Origin: Candidatus Aalborgicola bjergmarkensis
GTDB taxonomy: Bacteria > Pseudomonadota > Gammaproteobacteria > Burkholderiales > Burkholderiaceae_C
Assembly: GCA_016708725.1 (NCBI GenBank)
Contig: JADJFE010000006.1
Coordinates: 278,633-342,632, forward strand
DNA length: 64,000 bases
Direction: 5' to 3'
The position numbers and the translations under genes are program-made. Each line of letters opens with the position of its first letter. The stretch's first letter is position 1. Shown here piece after piece: positions 17,594-27,458 of this stretch. The notes under the pieces were generated by a model that was not told where the DNA came from, made no database searches, and was given only the letters and a program-made list of their open reading frames with translations.

Positions 17594-18251
17594 TTTTTTG
17601 TGTTTTGCCCTCCAGCGGCTTCGGCGCTCAAAATAACTGACCCACCTGTGCTCACAGAAAGCTGACCCACCGGTTGCGCGGCTGTTTGTAACTTGATGGC
17701 CTGCAGGAAACAGAATCGGCGATCATTGGCTCGACCAATGTGCGTGAAGAAGCGACTTCAGTTCATTGAAGAAGCAACCCGTTTGAAGATGAAATTTGGT
17801 TACGCAAGCATGGGTTGCCACCCTGCTCGACTGAGCATGATCACCTTCCGTGATGGATTGATTGCTGCATCCATCACCGTTGCTGATCAAATCGAGGCTC
17901 TTGCGTTGTTGGCAGAATACCGGTTTTGATACTTGGTGAACCGGTGTAAGGTGGAACTGAGAGTCAAGACAAAATTTTCAGTTAATTTAAGCTGTTCTCG
18001 TTTTGTGCGTATGCAACTGGATGGCGTTGCCCCGGGTTTTGTCTTGGTATTGGTCTTCATGGTTTTATTTTCAAATGGCAATTTGGCAAGCGAAGCGCGT
18101 CAGGCCCGTGGGCAAGACCCTTGTGGGTAAGTACGGGTGGGAGGTGTGGGTATGTGGTCAAGCTGGGCGTTTTGCAAGCTTGTCCCACATATCCACGCCG
18201 ACCCCCTACTTATCCATCAAGCAGATACTGCACGGCGGTGGTGAGACGGTT
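17594..18251. other. Gap between the two IS21 gene sets
   Basis: The right part (17625-17680) has two GTGGGTCA-type units, typical IS21 end repeats, marking one border of set 2. The rest contains a 78-aa open frame (17693-17929 +, with FGYASMGCHPARLSMITFRDG) that I cannot assign and do not trust as a gene. No other feature is visible. Confidence 0.45.
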
Positions 18252-19081
18252 TTACTTTGCCTTGGGGCTCGCAGGACTGGTTGAGCTCTGCACAGGTGCT
18301 GTGGCAGGTGCGCTGGTGCGCAAAGATGCACCTTCAATGCGGATGGTGATGCAGTGGTGCTGCAGCCGATCAAGCAAGGCATCGACCAGCGGCTTGTTGT
18401 TAAACAACTCGTACCACTGGGGGTAGTCCAAATTCGTAGTGATGATGGTGCTCACCCGCCCATAGCGTTGATCCATCAGACGAAAGAACGCGTTGGTCTG
18501 TTCTGTCTTCAAGTTCAAGTAACCAGCTCGTCAATGCAAAGCGGCTGCATACGTGCAAGCGCCGTGAGCAGCTTGGTTGTGGAGCGATCTGCCAGCGAGG
18601 CATACAGCTCATCGAGCAGCGCCTGCGCACTGTAAAAGCGCCCCCGCCAGCCATTGATGCAGGCCTGGCGCAATAGTCCCAGAGCGATGCCGGTCTTGCC
18701 GGTGCCGGTGCCACCAATGAGCACCAGATTGTCGGCGCGACGCACAAACTCCAAGTCGGCAAGACCGAGGATTTGTGCCTTATTCACCCCGCTTTGGCGA
18801 TCAAAGGGAAAGGTGTCGATCGTCCATTGCCAGGGCAGGTGTGCCTGCGCCACCCGATTGACTAATGAGCGTTCCCGCTGAAACGAAGCCTGCTCGCTTA
18901 GCAGGCGTTGCACCACCTCTGCGCAAGAGGTGCCATTGCGCTCAGCGCGATCAAGTTCGCTGTCCAGCACACGCGCCATGCCTTTGAATTTCAACTCCGT
19001 TAGCAATGCGTGCAAGGCCTCACGCGGGGTCGGGGTCGCTGTCGTTTTTGGTTTGCTCATCGTCTTTATCATCCGGTTCAT
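18252..19081 (-). pseudogene. istB: IstB-like ATPase, set 1 (one-base deletion)
   Basis: A nearly complete IstB: VLIGGTGTGKTGIALGLLRQA is the P-loop, LCIDEL the Walker B, RYGRVSTIITTN sensor 1. A single missing G after CIDEL (near 18520) shifts the frame; restoring it gives CIDELGYLNLKTEQTNAFFRLM as in intact relatives. It could be real decay or a base-calling error. The start overlaps the istA stop as ATGA. Confidence 0.8.
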
Positions 19082-20477
19082 TGGGGGAGGTTGTCATGGC
19101 TGCTCTCACCTAGCGCAAAGAAGTCGCCTGCCACATGGCGCAACACCATGGACTCCAGTCGCGTCAAATCAAACAGACCGTACTCGACGCCTGCTCCAGC
19201 GCTGCTAGGAACGGCTGCGCTGGGTAGGTCCGTTTAATCTGTAGCAGTCGGTTCAGTGCCCGTGTACCACGCCCATTGAGGTGCTTGATGAGCGCTGTGA
19301 CGTACGCATCAAGAACAGGAGATTGACCACACAACAACTGCGCCTGCTTAGCGAAGGCTGGCGAGGCGTGCGTTTGGGTATGGTGTGATGCCCCGGGCAA
19401 GGTGGAGCGCGCATCACGCACACCCAGCAAACGGGGATGACTGGCCACCAGGGTGCGTTTGTAATGAATCTCGATACTGGCGTAATGCTTGTACACCGTC
19501 ACCGTCTTACTCACCAGCCGTTCAGGTGTCGGATACCGGTTGGTGTCGACGCTGACAAAACCGCGCAAGTCCACCACCCGCTCAAACACCTCGTAGACTG
19601 CTGGCAAGACGATTGACAGGCTGGTGAGGTAAGGCTTCTCCATCACGTACGCCACCTCAGGTGCCATGCCCAGACTGCGTTTTGGCTTGGCATTGGCCAC
19701 TTCAACGCACCACTTGAGCGCCTGTGCGTTCAAGTCATCGAAAGAGCTAAAACTGCGCCCAGGCAGGAAGTTGTCCTCAACCCATGCAAAGGGGCGCTCG
19801 ATTCTGGCTTTGCGATCAGGGTCATTGACACGGTGTGCCATAAACTTGAGCCCAGGGCGCGTGCAAAGGCGGCCATCTCTGGTGCGAATACCGCATCAGG
19901 CCCAGCACCACCAGCGAGAATGACGCTGGTATTGTCGATCACGCAAAGTGGGCAAGTGCCGTCCATGAACTGGGCTGCGCAACAAGAAGTCCTTGGCCTC
20001 AAAGCGGGTAAATCGTGGGTAGTACCAGATAAACAAACGCCGCGAGTACGCCAAGGTCAGACCTGCACACTGGGCGGTAATGCTCTTGCCCGCCACCTCC
20101 ATCTTATGGGGCGATGTGTCGTGCTGCATCTCCTGGCCGGGCTCGAAGTGGTATTCGCCGGAGCGCTTGGGTGGTTGGCGCAGTTCAGCTTGGCGCACCC
20201 AGCGCGTGAGGGTGCTGTAGGGCGGGTGCAGCTTGTACTCATCAGCCAGTATCTGGGCCATACGCACGGCGTTACCTTTGGCTCTGGCATAGACTTCGGT
20301 GAGTTGTTGTTGGGTGACCTCATTCACCGGGTGGGCAGGTGTTTGCACGCCTTGTGGCTCGCGCAGGATGCCTCGCACGGTGTTGCGCGAGAGATGCAGC
20401 ACCCGGCTGATTTCACGTAAACCTGTGCTCTGTTGGTGCAAGGTGAGCACACTGGCACGAATATCTATCGGGGTCAT
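19078..20477 (-). pseudogene. istA: IstA transposase, set 1 (frameshifted)
   Basis: It starts MTPIDIRASVLTLHQQSTGLREISRVLHLSRNTVRGIL, a clear HTH. The central part includes TLAYSRRLFIWYYPRFTRFEAKDFLL, and the C-terminal part KARIERPFAWVEDNFLPGRSF carries the catalytic Glu region. Three frames are used (19896-20537, 19730-20002, 19164-19841), and a last indel near 19180 precedes the expected end LFDLTRLESMVLRHVAGDFFAL. The ATG overlaps the stop of the ParB-like gene. Confidence 0.78.
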
Positions 20478-21425
20478 GGCACCAGCCTGGTAAGTTCGTT
20501 GTTCACTTGTTCCAGCGCTACATGCAGGCGCAGACACGCGCCCTTTAGCGTTGGTTCCAACGGGGCGGTCAGTGGCACTAGGCGTCGGTGTGCGCGTTGC
20601 AGCAGTGCTTGCAGGTAACCCAGCTCAGCAGCCACCCACGTTCAGGTCCGCCCCGCAGGTCTTTGGCAATGCTCTGGCTTTGTCTCTCGTTCAAGCTGTC
20701 GATAAACAGGCGTGGGTGTTCCACCATGCGTTGGCGCTGCGTGTGTTGGGCGGCTTGGTAGTGGCTAAACCAGGCTTGCAGTTCACGCGTACTTAGTGGT
20801 CGCTTGCCATGCTGGCCAGTAGTTGACTGGCATGCTCGCTGTTGGCGCGCGCCAACGGGGCCAAATGCGTGAGCCCGCCCAACTCGATATGCCCCCACTG
20901 CGCACCGCCTGCACCAGGTCCTGGGACAGTGCCCCCAGTAGTACCAAGCGGCGCTGTACCCAGCTCACATCACGGGCGCATTGACGTGCAGCTTCGCGCT
21001 GACTCAGGCCAAGGAGTCGATCAGCTCGCGCAGCATGAGGGCTTCCTCCATGGGGTCAAATGCCCGCGAGAACGAGTGGGCCAGCATCTGTGCCAGCGCA
21101 GGCCCCACCGGGCAGTGCCAGCATTGCACCAGGGCGGTGTCTGCGCCCAGTCGCTTGAGCGCGCTCAGGCGCCGGTAGCCGTCAATCAGTACCAGGGCAC
21201 CACTGTCTTGGTCGTCAGCGGCAATGCACGCTACCAGTTGTCCGCTTGTGCGTATCGATTCAGTCAGTCGCTGCACTGCCGCCGTATCGGCGATGCGGGT
21301 GGCCTCAAAGCGCAGCTCCAGGCGGTGTAAATCGACTTGTCTTGCGCCAACGTACCCGCCCACACTTTGTTCATGAGCGCCAAAGCCATGGGTGTTGCTG
21401 GTCTGGCTTTCGGCGAGTCGGTCAT
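20474..21425 (-). pseudogene. ParB-like accessory gene of the IS21 element (frameshifted)
   Basis: The middle part shows a ParB/Srx-like domain: LRFEATRIADTAAVQRLTESIRTSGQL, then GALVLIDGYRRLSALKRLGADTALVQ and FDPMEEALMLRELID. A helix-turn-helix part follows in another frame (SWVQRRLVLLGALSQDLVQAVRSGGISSW). The stop overlaps the istA ATG as ATGA, so the product is made with the transposase. ParB-type proteins bind DNA as clamps; here it may guide target choice or regulate transposition. The start is uncertain because the N-terminal frame is broken. Confidence 0.65.
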
Positions 21426-21564
21426 GGGTAATTCCTTGTCTTTTATGGGTCGAAAATCGGTTCACTCGTTGCCCGCAGCAGCCGACTACGGCGAACTCCG
21501 CTCGCCACAGGGCGCGCACCAGTGGCAATGCCCCGCTGGTGTCGGCTTGACAGTTGCGCTGGCT

Positions 21565-21879
21565 TCACATCGAGCTGTGGTGGTAGTAAATCACCCGCAC
21601 AGGCTTCTTGGGAAGGCCCTGATGAGTCACTATTTTTGGAGGCAGTTCCTGCTCTCGCTGGCGTAGGCGTAATCGTTGTTGACGACGGGCGTGGTTGCAG
21701 CGTCCGACACGGCTGCTTTGATATATCCTGGAGGCTCTGCGTTGACTGGCTAGACGTGCCTGTTTGCGACACTCAGCGCTGCAGTAGCGCTGACCTCGGT
21801 CACAAGGCGTACACACTAGCACTTCGGTTTGACAGCACGCACATTGCAGCGTGCGTCCACTGCTCAATGCAGCTTGCAT
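21565..21879 (-). CDS. Cys-rich Zn-finger protein of the IS21 element
   Basis: A 104-aa protein. The pattern C-x2-C (CACC), C-x2-C (CTPC) and RYCSAEC gives a likely zinc ribbon, then a basic tail (IYQSSRVGRCNHARRQQRLRLRQ) and the end motif KIVTHQG. A related protein is coded at 22252. Such small proteins sit upstream of IS21-type genes in proteobacteria. A nucleic-acid-binding or regulatory role is plausible but unproven. Confidence 0.65.
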   Translation of the reverse strand: MQAALSSGRTLQCACCQTEVLVCTPCDRGQRYCSAECRKQARLASQRRASRIYQSSRVGRCNHARRQQRLRLRQREQELPPKIVTHQGLPKKPVRVIYYHHSSM

Positions 21880-22251
21880 TCAGCGCTCCTGTTGGAGCCT
21901 CAAATGGACACCTCGAAAGTCGATCCGTGGTTCATGCTCACAGCACATTCAGCACTGGACATTGATCACGACTGGGGACAATAATTGGTGCGCACTCGTG
22001 GCTGATACGGGTGGGGCGCGCTAGCCGAAATCACTTGTTCGGGTCGAAAGCGGTTGGTGCGCCCGTTCTTCATTACATCTGCGTTTTACACGCTTGTCGG
22101 GCGCAGTGCCAATTCATAGTCTTGGCAGACCACCAACTATCCGTACCCACATTGACCAAGCCTGCCTTTGTCAAACGATATCTTGAGTCTGGACAACGAA
22201 TTAATTCAAGCAATGGCGGTTGACATACGCAAGAACGTCAGCCTCAGGCAT

Positions 22252-22593
22252 TCATCCAAGAGCTGTGGGTTCGTCTATCACCACATGCCAACGTACTCTC
22301 AGCCAAAGTCTGTGGGTCAATTCCAATGAGCAGGGGTGGGTCAATTTCCGTGAGCGCCAAAGGCGCTGCTGTCGCCGAGCATGGGCGTGGCGACCACGTC
22401 TGCTACTTTGGTAGCGTTTTCCTGCCTCGCGTACGCAGCGTGCCCGCTGTGTCGATGCACAGTCTTTGCAGTAGCGATTACCACGATCACAACGGCTGCA
22501 TATGAGCACCAGGATGCTGCAACGAGCACACAAGTAACGCCTTGCGGGAGGTTCCATCGCCAAAAAGTGGCCGACGGGGGTTGGGCTGGACAA
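22252..22593 (-). CDS. Second Cys-rich Zn-finger protein, altered C-terminus
   Basis: A 113-aa protein related to the 21565 product. It shares CARC, CSRCDRGNRYCKDC and KRYQSSRRGRHAHARRQQRLWR. After that its reading frame runs into GTGGGTCA-type IS21 end repeats (22310-22350), giving a tail RKLTHPCSLELTHRL instead of the usual end. The gene was therefore probably truncated by an IS21 end. It is the first gene inside the right border of the composite. Confidence 0.55.
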   Translation of the reverse strand: MSSPTPVGHFLAMEPPARRYLCARCSILVLICSRCDRGNRYCKDCASTQRARCVREAGKRYQSSRRGRHAHARRQQRLWRSRKLTHPCSLELTHRLWLRVRWHVVIDEPTALG

Positions 22594-22936
22594 TGCCTAG
22601 AGTTTCGTGACATACTGACACTGGCAACGTCGCCCTCCCGGGCTCGGGGCACGACATCGGTTTGAACTTTCGACGTTATTGGCTGATGTCGTGCCTGCTT
22701 CGAGCTTTTACGGCAAGCTCGTTTCTACTCCCTCCCGGATTGCTTGGCTAGTGCATCCCAAGCCTTGCCTCAAACGCAAATCACAACACCACATCCCGAG
22801 AAAGTGCGCCGCCACGCCATGGGGGTCTTGAAACTCGCCCTTCGGGCTCCTTTCAAGCCCCCCATGGCGTGCAAATCCGTAGTTCTGCGCAATACCTCTG
22901 CCGCCAGATTGACGCGCATTCCGGCAGCCATTCACA

Positions 22937-24433
22937 ATCGCTGCGTTTGGCCGGTGCTACCGGGTCTCGTGTAAGTTTGGCGGCCTGATCCTCATCGCAA
23001 AACATCAGTTCACGCCAAACCTGGCGCATGTGCCACTCCACGTAGTAGGCCAACATGCACAAGAAAATGTGCGCTCGCACCCGATTTTCCAGGTGGTGAT
23101 GAATCGGGCGCACCTTCAAATCCATTGTCTTGAGCGAACGAAATGCCCGCTCCACCTGCGCCAGAGACTTGTAGGTGCGCACACAGCTGGGAGCATCCAT
23201 GCGCTGTGCCTGGACTGAAGTGCGAATGATGTACAGCCCATCCAGGGCAGCCTCAGCCGCAATATTGCCTTCAAGACGCGCGAAGGTGAATGCTGCATCT
23301 GTGATCGTTAGCTCAAAGTGTTTGGCCACCTTGTATCGGTTGACCACCTTACCCGTTGCTACGCCAATCTTGTCCTTGCCCACGAGCTTGCAAGATTCAA
23401 CACGAGCCTGGATTTTTGCCAACTCCTTCTCCGTGGCCAGGAGCAAGTCATTGCGGGTATGCACGCGCAACTTTGCCAACTCCGGATTGCGACACACGAT
23501 CAATCGTTCACCGGGAAAGTCCGGCGAGCTTATTTCCAGCAAATTGCGTTCATCAAAGAGCCCCATTTGCACACGCCCTTGCTCCACAAGGGCACGGATC
23601 GATGCGCTGCGCAGAGCTGTAATCCAGGCTAAGTCGCTGTCTTTGCTCATCTCATCAATGGCTTTTTGCGAGATCATGCCCCTATCACCCACCATGACTA
23701 TGCGTTTGAGGCCAAACTCCTCACGTAAGCGCGTAACTTGTGGAGTAAACGTCGTGCTGTCCGAGGTATTGCCGTCATGAACAGAAATCGCCACCGGACA
23801 ACCTCTGTCGTCAGTGAGCAGTCCATAGTTGACCTGCAAAGTTCCACGTTTTCCATCACGGCTGTAACCCAGCTTGGCCAATGGACAGTGCGAACCCTCA
23901 AAGTAACTCGAAGACAAATCGTAGAGCACCAGGCAGTCTTCTTTGAGATGACGTGCTGCCAGCTTCTTTTGAATCCGATCCTGTCCGGCCAGCAGCCAAT
24001 CCATGGCTGCGTACAGATCATCCTCGTTGGCATCGCTTACGCCAAATTCCTGAGCCAACGTGCTGGTGTGCCACAACCGTGTCGTGGCAAGTTTGGTGGC
24101 CGGAGAAATGATGCGGGAGGCCACCATGGCCAGCACCAGATCGCGCTCACGACAAGGTTTTGCAGCCAGCATCGAGGCAAAACCCAAGCGTTGCATAGCC
24201 AAGCAGACGGCTTGGACATGGCCATGGGCGGGAGAGGCGATGACCTCAAAGGTTTGATTGACCGATTGCACAACATCACCACGCAAGGTAGCTCGAATCA
24301 TCTGTACTTGCGCTGGCGACAAAGCCGACAAGTTGGCCAGCGTGCGCTTGTGAACCTTGCCTCCTTCACGGTAAGACTCGCGCAGCAAAACGGTGGGTGG
24401 CGATCCGCGATTTGGGATGATGTTGATATGCAT
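22937..24433 (-). pseudogene. IS1634-type transposase, N-terminal 499 codons
   Basis: The DDE transposase of an IS1634-type element. Visible are LYDLSSSYFEG (first Asp region), DDRGCPVAISVHDGNTSD, MVGDRGMIS (second Asp) and YKSLAQVERAFRSLKT (catalytic Glu) followed by HHLENRVRAHIFLCMLAYY. The frame is intact up to KRSD, where the 8.1-kb composite enters; its last 69 codons lie at 14578-14787. The open frame continues to 22853 only through the inserted DNA. The upstream region at 24433-24500 has TGTAGACATG twice, possibly an operator. Confidence 0.85.
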
Positions 24434-24862
24434 GTCTACATTATTTGCAATTTACCTATCATTTTATCATAAATTACATGTCTACATGTTTTCGGCAAAA
24501 TCGCACTAATACATTGATTTATAAGAGAAATCTGTAAAAACGGGAAAGAACTTCAGTTTAGCCGTAGCACCGGCTCCATCCATCACCCATGCAGCCCATA
24601 CAACACTACAAGTGAGCAGATTCGCTATTCGCACTATAGCCGCAACGCCAAAGGGGCCTACCTGTACTGCGGGCGAGATTTTTTGTTCGGTGGCATGGAT
24701 GCAACGGCCAGATGCGCCATCCACGTGGGTTGGGTGCTGTAGAGGTTGTGCAGCAAACCGAAGAACTCCAATTTTGATAGCTTCTCCCGCACGTTCTATA
24801 AGGCTTTCGCCCAGATTATGCTGTGCTGGTGCTGGTGCTGGATGCGCAGATCAAGGCGTGAC
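24434..24862. repeat. AT-rich IS border and R2 plus half M repeat
   Basis: 24434-24500 is AT-rich and holds TGTAGACATG twice (promoter side of the IS1634 transposase). 24608-24765 is a copy of a ~160-bp block (here R2, with GCACTATAGCCGCA and CAGCAAACCGAAGAACTCC). 24766-24820 is the left half of the M repeat. R2 copies recur at about 26088, 29036 and 39650. No gene is visible. Confidence 0.6.
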
Positions 24863-25126
24863 TTACTCATAGCGCGACCACATGCGCAGAACCTTGACGG
24901 TTCGCTGCTCTTGCAGAACTTCGTAAACGAGGCGATGCTGAATATTGATTCGCCGGGAATAGGCACCGGATAGATCGCCGACAAGCTTCTCGTATGGAGG
25001 CGGATTTTGAAAGGGGTTCTCTTGGAGAATGGCCAAAAGCTCCTGGGCCTTGGCCTTCAGCCCACTTGCAGCGAGTTTCTGAGCGTCCTTTTGTACGTGC
25101 TGGGCGTAAACGACTTCCCAACTCAC
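24863..25126 (-). CDS. yoeB: YoeB-type toxin
   Basis: An 87-aa RelE-superfamily mRNA interferase that cuts mRNA at the ribosome. YoeB hallmarks are present: EKLVGDLSGAYSRRINIQHRLVYEV and C-terminal RMWSRYE (normally the MWTHY end, with catalytic Glu/Arg/His). Its start overlaps the antitoxin stop by 4 bp. It is probably bound and neutralised by the 25123 product. Confidence 0.9.
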   Translation of the reverse strand: MSWEVVYAQHVQKDAQKLAASGLKAKAQELLAILQENPFQNPPPYEKLVGDLSGAYSRRINIQHRLVYEVLQEQRTVKVLRMWSRYE

Positions 25127-25365
25127 CAGTCAATCTCCTTGGCGCAGGCATCGATGGGTTCGGCCATTCCTTCTTTGATGGACTCGCGCATGCCAGGAAC
25201 GGAAAGCAGATAAAGCGTTTCCTGAATTGCTTGCCAGTCCTCTGCTGCCAACAGCACAGCGTCGTGGCGCTTGCCTGCGATGGTGATTGGCTGGTGCGAC
25301 TCGGCTGCCTGATCCATCAGGCGATAGAGGTTGGCGCGTGCTTCGCTAGCGGAGAGTGTTTGCAT
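25123..25365 (-). CDS. yefM: YefM/Phd-type antitoxin
   Basis: An 80-aa antitoxin. The N-terminal DNA-binding part (LSASEARANLYRLMDQAAESHQPITI) is typical of Phd/YefM; the C-terminal part (ETLYLLSVPGMRESIKEGMAE) binds YoeB. Upstream at about 25388-25410 the sequence has GTAC repeated around a spacer (GTACGTGAATTGGTAC), a likely autoregulatory operator. Confidence 0.9.
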   Translation of the reverse strand: MQTLSASEARANLYRLMDQAAESHQPITIAGKRHDAVLLAAEDWQAIQETLYLLSVPGMRESIKEGMAEPIDACAKEIDW

Positions 25366-25429
25366 GATGAACTCCTAAGTCACAAAACGTACGTGAATTG
25401 GTACGGCTTGTCAAGTGCAGGCACACTCA

Positions 25430-25675
25430 CGTCTCCCCAGTGCGGCGGTTGCTGTAGCGGTTCCACGGTCAACCAGAGAATTCCTGTTTTAATAGCTTCT
25501 CCCGCACGTTCCATAAGCCTTGCAGGCCGATTTGCAGCTCAAAAATAGCACATCCATGCCACCCGCGCCCGGCGGGCGGGACGGGTTGGGGTAGGTTTGG
25601 GGGGTGAATGGGGTCGAAAAAAGGGATGAATCTGGCTGTAGCCCTTATGGAACGTGCGGGTGTAGCTATCAAAAC
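25430..25675. repeat. M repeat, full copy 1
   Basis: A MITE-like unit at 25487-25674. Its ends are inverted repeats (TTTTAATAGCTTCTCCCGCA and, reversed, TTTTGATAGCTACACCCGCA) with CGTTCCATAAG next to each. The core has a GC-rich palindrome (CCGCGCCCGGCGGGCGGGAC) and GGGTTGGGGTAGG. A diverged R2 piece precedes it from 25430. It separates the yefM-yoeB pair from the truncated PIN module. It codes for nothing I can see. Confidence 0.7.
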
Positions 25676-25707
25676 AGTACCAATCAATTTCTTCCTTGCA
25701 CGCGATT

Positions 25708-25908
25708 TCAGCGGTGGGCGAAGCGGGTTCGCTGGAATGTAGAGTTGGGCAAAGGTTGTAACGGGACGTTGATATGTTTCCACCCCTCGGCCTCGCTCTG
25801 GGCTTCGGCCTTTCGAATTTCCTCGGTAATCCGTCGGATATCGAAGCCAGACTGTCCGGCCAGGGCCTCTTTGATGGCTCTTAGCTCACTGAGGATTTCA
25901 TCATTCAT
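25708..25908 (-). CDS. Putative antitoxin of a PIN module
   Basis: A 66-aa protein (MNDEILSELRAIKEALAGQS...) that follows a PIN-domain gene with a 4-bp overlap. The 38312 product, also downstream of a PIN gene, has a comparable N-terminus (PIVSETRALRDEYARQ). Both fit the small partner proteins of VapC-like toxins. The last residues (QPLPNSTFQRTRFAHR) may come from nearby repeat DNA. Confidence 0.55.
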   Translation of the reverse strand: MNDEILSELRAIKEALAGQSGFDIRRITEEIRKAEAQSEAEGWKHINVPLQPLPNSTFQRTRFAHR

Positions 25909-26087
25909 TCTGTTCCTCTGATAACCACATCAGACACGAAACATCGGTACAGGTTGCGACGATCCCACCATCTGCGCGTAACCAGTTGGTGCGCCGCACC
26001 AAGCAGGGAGCTGCTCTCCCGTGCAGAAACGTAACTCACAATGGAGGTTTCAATGTATACCGATGGCAGCAGATCATCCATGCCCAC
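25905..26087 (-). pseudogene. Truncated PIN-domain toxin
   Basis: A 60-aa piece starting VYIETSIVSYVSARES, the first strand of a PIN nuclease, like VYVETSVLSYLTARPS in the complete gene at 38547. It ends after FVSDVVIRGTE, where intact relatives read VVSDLVISEAGRG and continue for ~90 residues. Two of the acidic active-site regions are lost, so it should be inactive. The partner gene downstream is kept. Confidence 0.7.
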
Positions 26088-26207
26088 ATCTTAAAACACC
26101 GCACCATAGCCGCAGAGACAAAAAGGCGCATCTGTATTGTGAGCCAGATGCGCCATCCACGCGGGCTGGGTGCTGTAGAGGTTTTACAGCAAACCGAATA
26201 ACTCTAC
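26088..26207. repeat. R2 repeat copy
   Basis: A ~120-bp copy of the block seen at 24608 and 29036, including CACCATAGCCGCAGAGACA, the CCATCCACGCGGGCTGGGTG stretch and CAGCAAACCGAATAACTC. It leads directly into an M repeat. Confidence 0.6.
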
Positions 26208-26260
26208 TTTTAATAGCTGTTCCCGCACGTTCCATAAGCCTTGTAGGCCGATTTGTTCAA

Positions 26261-27312
26261 GGCTCATATTGGGTTTTGAGGGCATGCTTCGGGTTGCAGC
26301 AGAATTTCAAGGAGAGACCCCAGCAGAGCGCGCCCGCGCCGCCTCACGTTGTGAACGAACTCAAAGAAACTCAGATAAATGGGCAATTTTTCTTGGGAAA
26401 TTCCGCGATGGGGACGCAGCCAAGAACGAAGCAGAGACCAAAACCCCTCCATTGTGTTCACATGAACCTCATGGAATCCGTCGCCATCTTCATCACGAGC
26501 ATATTCCCCAGCACTATGGCAAACGGTCTTGTGCTCATAGCCCCATTCGAGCAACGCAGAATAAATCACATACTCATCGGTGTAAATCAGTGTGCCGGCC
26601 TTAACAGTTTGCTCAATAAGCGGTCGTATGGTCGCTTGCTGCACGTTTTCCAGCATCTCTATTCGAACATCGCCATTGCGTTGAATCATCCCGAAGATCG
26701 GCGGCTTTTCTCTGGCCAGCGTACTCGCCCTCGTGCTCCTTTGAGTCGGTTGCGCCGCGCTTTACGGCCAATGATCTTCTCAGGATGCCCCTTATGTCCA
26801 GCGATAACATACACCTCATCGAACTCTACTTCTCCTTCCATCTGAGGAATCCTTCTACGCTTGTGTATCCCATGGCGCAAGAGATCCGTCATCTGTTGAC
26901 AATCGCTTTGATTCAGCCCGAGTTCTTTGGCTATCTGCAGATTCGATACATCCAGCCCCATCAAATGCATACAGGCTATCCATATGCGTAATGGTTGGTG
27001 ATGCCCAGAGAAAATCGTCCCCGTCAAATCATCGAAACGCTTGCCACAATTCAAGCATCGATACCGTCGGCAGGCAGGGTGACGGTTGTTGCACCCTTTT
27101 TTGACAATCTTATTGGACGTGCAGCTTGGGCACGCATTCGGACGAGAGCGCGGCCAACGCAGCGATCTTATCTTTTCATAGCATTTCTCATCGTCCATCA
27201 ACTCTTGGATATGAAACATGGCAACGACCCTCCATCACAACGTGGTGACTTCAAGCATAGCGACCGAGCTTTTTCCTGTCCATTGTGATGACCTCAAAAC
27301 CCAATATGAGCC
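26261..27312 (-). mobile_element. IS1595-family insertion sequence (1,052 bp)
   Basis: The 21-bp inverted repeats GGCTCATATTGGGTTTTGAG+G (26261-26281 and 27292-27312) are perfect. The 8-bp target duplication TTGTTCAA is present at 26253-26260 and 27313-27320. It carries one transposase gene on the minus strand, frameshifted. Confidence 0.92.
26264..27219 (-). pseudogene. IS1595-family transposase (one-base deletion)
   Basis: The N-terminal part (26686-27219) has a zinc ribbon (CPSCTSNKIVKKG ... YRCLNCGKRF) and the first acidic motif (EGEVEFDEVYV). The C-terminal part (26264-26689) has YTDEYVIYSALLEWGY and the ISXO2 end (VNTMEGFWSLLRSWLRPHRGISQEKLPIYLSFFEF, given here only as landmark pieces VNTMEGFWSLL and LPIYLSFFEF). 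One G is missing near 26735 in what should read GRGTLAREKPPIFGMIQRNG. It is probably inactive or a sequencing error. Confidence 0.85.
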
Positions 27313-27458
27313 TTGTTCAAAAAATAGCCCATCCACGCCATCCGCACCCGGCAGGCGGGACGGGTTGGGGTAGGTTTGGGGGTAAATGGGGTCGAAAAAA
27401 AGGGATGAATCTGGCTGCAACCCTTATGGGACTTGCGGGGGCAGCTATCAAAAGTTCA

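Larger units (their letters stand above)
14793..22936. mobile_element. 8,144-bp IS21-related composite element
   Basis: The element is bounded by imperfect 36-bp inverted repeats (14793-14828 and 22901-22936; about 25 of 36 match, both starting TGT and ending TGGCGG) and by 5-bp direct repeats ATCGC. It sits in an IS1634 transposase gene. On the minus strand it carries two Zn-finger genes, a ParB-like gene, istA and istB (set 1), then a second istA-istB pair and a small acidic protein. The TG...CA ends fit IS21 or the wider DDE recombinase group. Two internal zones with GTGGGTCA-type terminal repeats (about 17630-17680 and 22310-22350) suggest that more than one IS21 copy contributed. Most genes are frameshifted, so it is probably inactive. 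Confidence 0.72.
26208..27453. repeat. M repeat copy 2, interrupted by IS1595
   Basis: The left part is 26208-26260 and the right part 27313-27453. Removing the IS and one target duplicate gives a ~190-bp M unit like the copies at 25487 and 29202, with the same GCACCCGGCAGGCGGGACGG core. Confidence 0.75.

Noticed and set aside
17693..17929. 78-aa open frame between the IS21 sets
   Set aside because: No start signal, no family match and inside a patchwork of IS ends.
14500..24520. Exact outer ends of the IS1634 element
   Set aside because: I looked for matching terminal repeats beyond both transposase ends but found only short, unconvincing similarities.
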